NCBI GenBank assembly: GCA_013002595.1
Contig: JABDJG010000405.1
Location: forward strand, 1 to 14,398
Reading direction: 5' to 3'
Length of the DNA: 14,398 nucleotides
Source of the DNA: Hyphomicrobiales bacterium
GTDB lineage: Bacteria > Pseudomonadota > Alphaproteobacteria > Rhizobiales > Aestuariivirgaceae
A program made the position numbers and the translations under genes. Shown piece by piece: positions 13,988-14,398 of this stretch. The stretch's first letter is position 1. The number at the start of each line of letters is the position of its first letter. The notes under the pieces are model-generated. The model ran no database searches and was not told where the DNA came from. It saw nothing but the letters and a program-made list of their open reading frames with translations.

Positions 13988-14119
13988 ATGAAGATGGCAG
14001 CGGCCCAGGCAGCCCTTTCAGGTTGGTTCTTGAACGATCTGTTGCCATTTGGACGTGCCCGCAAAAAAGCAGCCGTTAGTCATCATTTTGCCACTGGTTT
14101 GGATTTGGCTGAACGGTAG
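13988..14119 (+). CDS. Possible small protein of 43 residues
   Basis: A short open frame begins with ATG four bases after the stop of the second TIR gene and ends with TAG at 14117-14119. The peptide starts MKMAAAQAALSGWFLNDLLP, is mildly hydrophobic and amphipathic in its first half and basic in its middle (FGRARKKAAV). I do not recognise it. Its close spacing to the TIR gene would suit an operon, but no clear ribosome-binding site precedes it. With only 43 codons it could be chance. It occupies most of the 204-base gap between the second TIR gene and the last gene. Confidence 0.22.
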   Translation: MKMAAAQAALSGWFLNDLLPFGRARKKAAVSHHFATGLDLAER

Positions 14120-14187
14120 TCGCGAATCTCGTGATTGAAGTTGAAGAACCGGCGACATGCGGTTCGAAAATTGCCAGAGATCGGCCA

Positions 14188-14398
14188 ATGAACGCGCTGA
14201 CTATAACATTTGCGATAATTCTGATCGTCGCTGGTTGCCTGTTCTGGCTGACACCGATACCCGGCGGTGCACCGGCTATGGCAATCGGTTTTGCATTGTT
14301 GATTTGTTCGAGCGAACGCGCCGCAAACCGGATCCTGAATTGGCGTATCAACAACGTGCGCTTCAACAGGGCCTTCATCTTTATCGAGGACATGGCCC
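14188..14398 (+). CDS. Small membrane protein with PGPGW-like motif (3' end outside window)
   Basis: An open frame of 70 codons runs off the right edge. It starts MNALTITFAIILIVAGCLFW, a first transmembrane helix, and turns at LTPIPGGAPAMAIGFALLIC, a Pro-Gly turn entering a second hydrophobic segment. It then becomes basic and polar (ERAANRILNWRINNVRFNR). This layout matches the short PGPGW-type putative transmembrane proteins, in which a PxPG turn lies between two membrane helices. Function is unknown for the family. The ATG at 14188 sits directly before the hydrophobic helix, with only a weak AGAGA sequence upstream; GTG 14131 in the same frame would add a polar leader. The long antisense frame in this region looks like a shadow, because the membrane pattern on this strand is coherent. 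Confidence 0.6.
   Translation, partial: MNALTITFAIILIVAGCLFWLTPIPGGAPAMAIGFALLICSSERAANRILNWRINNVRFNRAFIFIEDMA

Noticed and set aside
14076..14393. - strand open frame at the right edge
   Set aside because: The + strand frame at 14188 gives a coherent two-helix membrane protein with a Pro-Gly turn, so the antisense frame is treated as a shadow.
1..14398. tRNA, rRNA, CRISPR array, insertion sequence or prophage genes
   Set aside because: I looked for cloverleaf-like segments, regular spaced repeats, and transposase or integrase motifs on both strands and saw none.

Overview
The window reads as chromosomal DNA of an alphaproteobacterium, most likely Hyphomicrobiales (Rhizobiales) or a near relative. 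Supporting signs are the moderately high GC content with GC-rich third positions, densely packed genes with ATGA start/stop overlaps, an Azospirillum-type indolepyruvate/phenylpyruvate decarboxylase, and two alphaproteobacterial-style TIR proteins. A short GAGCATGATC-type palindrome also resembles the end arms of intergenic repeats common in that order. This placement is inference; no rRNA, tRNA or marker gene is present.

Region 1 (1-2282, + strand) starts inside guanine deaminase (guaD), overlaps into the polysaccharide-deacetylase-type allantoinase puuE, and continues to a DUF817 multi-pass membrane protein. The first two genes belong to purine and ureide breakdown. Region 2 (2168-5452) holds a membrane-anchored protein of unknown function on the - strand. 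Diverging from it is a two-gene + strand operon of a PaaK-like acyl/aryl-CoA ligase and a crotonase. Region 3 (5497-9701, - strand) is a tight five-gene operon. In transcription order it encodes a Rieske oxygenase alpha subunit, a homocysteine S-methyltransferase family protein, a ketopantoate-reductase family protein, a PNPOx-fold flavoprotein and ureidoglycolate lyase (allA). Together guaD, puuE and allA cover three steps of the guanine to glyoxylate route, but they are split over two strands with unrelated genes between them. The Rieske, methyltransferase and reductase genes may feed an N- or S-methylated compound into the same nitrogen-scavenging metabolism.

Region 4 (9879-13983) is the most unusual part. 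Two paralogous TIR-domain membrane proteins, both on the + strand, flank a - strand indolepyruvate/phenylpyruvate decarboxylase gene (ipdC-like). Both TIR proteins share a TIR domain, a conserved W-HT-W-RP-PKP linker and one transmembrane segment, but their C-terminal domains are unrelated. The first TIR gene and ipdC end tail to tail on one shared TTAA. Just after the second TIR gene is a possible 43-codon small ORF. The window ends inside a small membrane protein gene with a PGPGW-like motif.

No tRNA, rRNA, CRISPR array, transposase or phage gene was seen, and no gap without a gene exceeds 300 bases. Candidate regulatory elements are inverted repeats in the divergent promoter regions, a hairpin that reaches the ribosome-binding site of the DUF817 gene, and a short palindrome between the convergent crotonase and allA genes.
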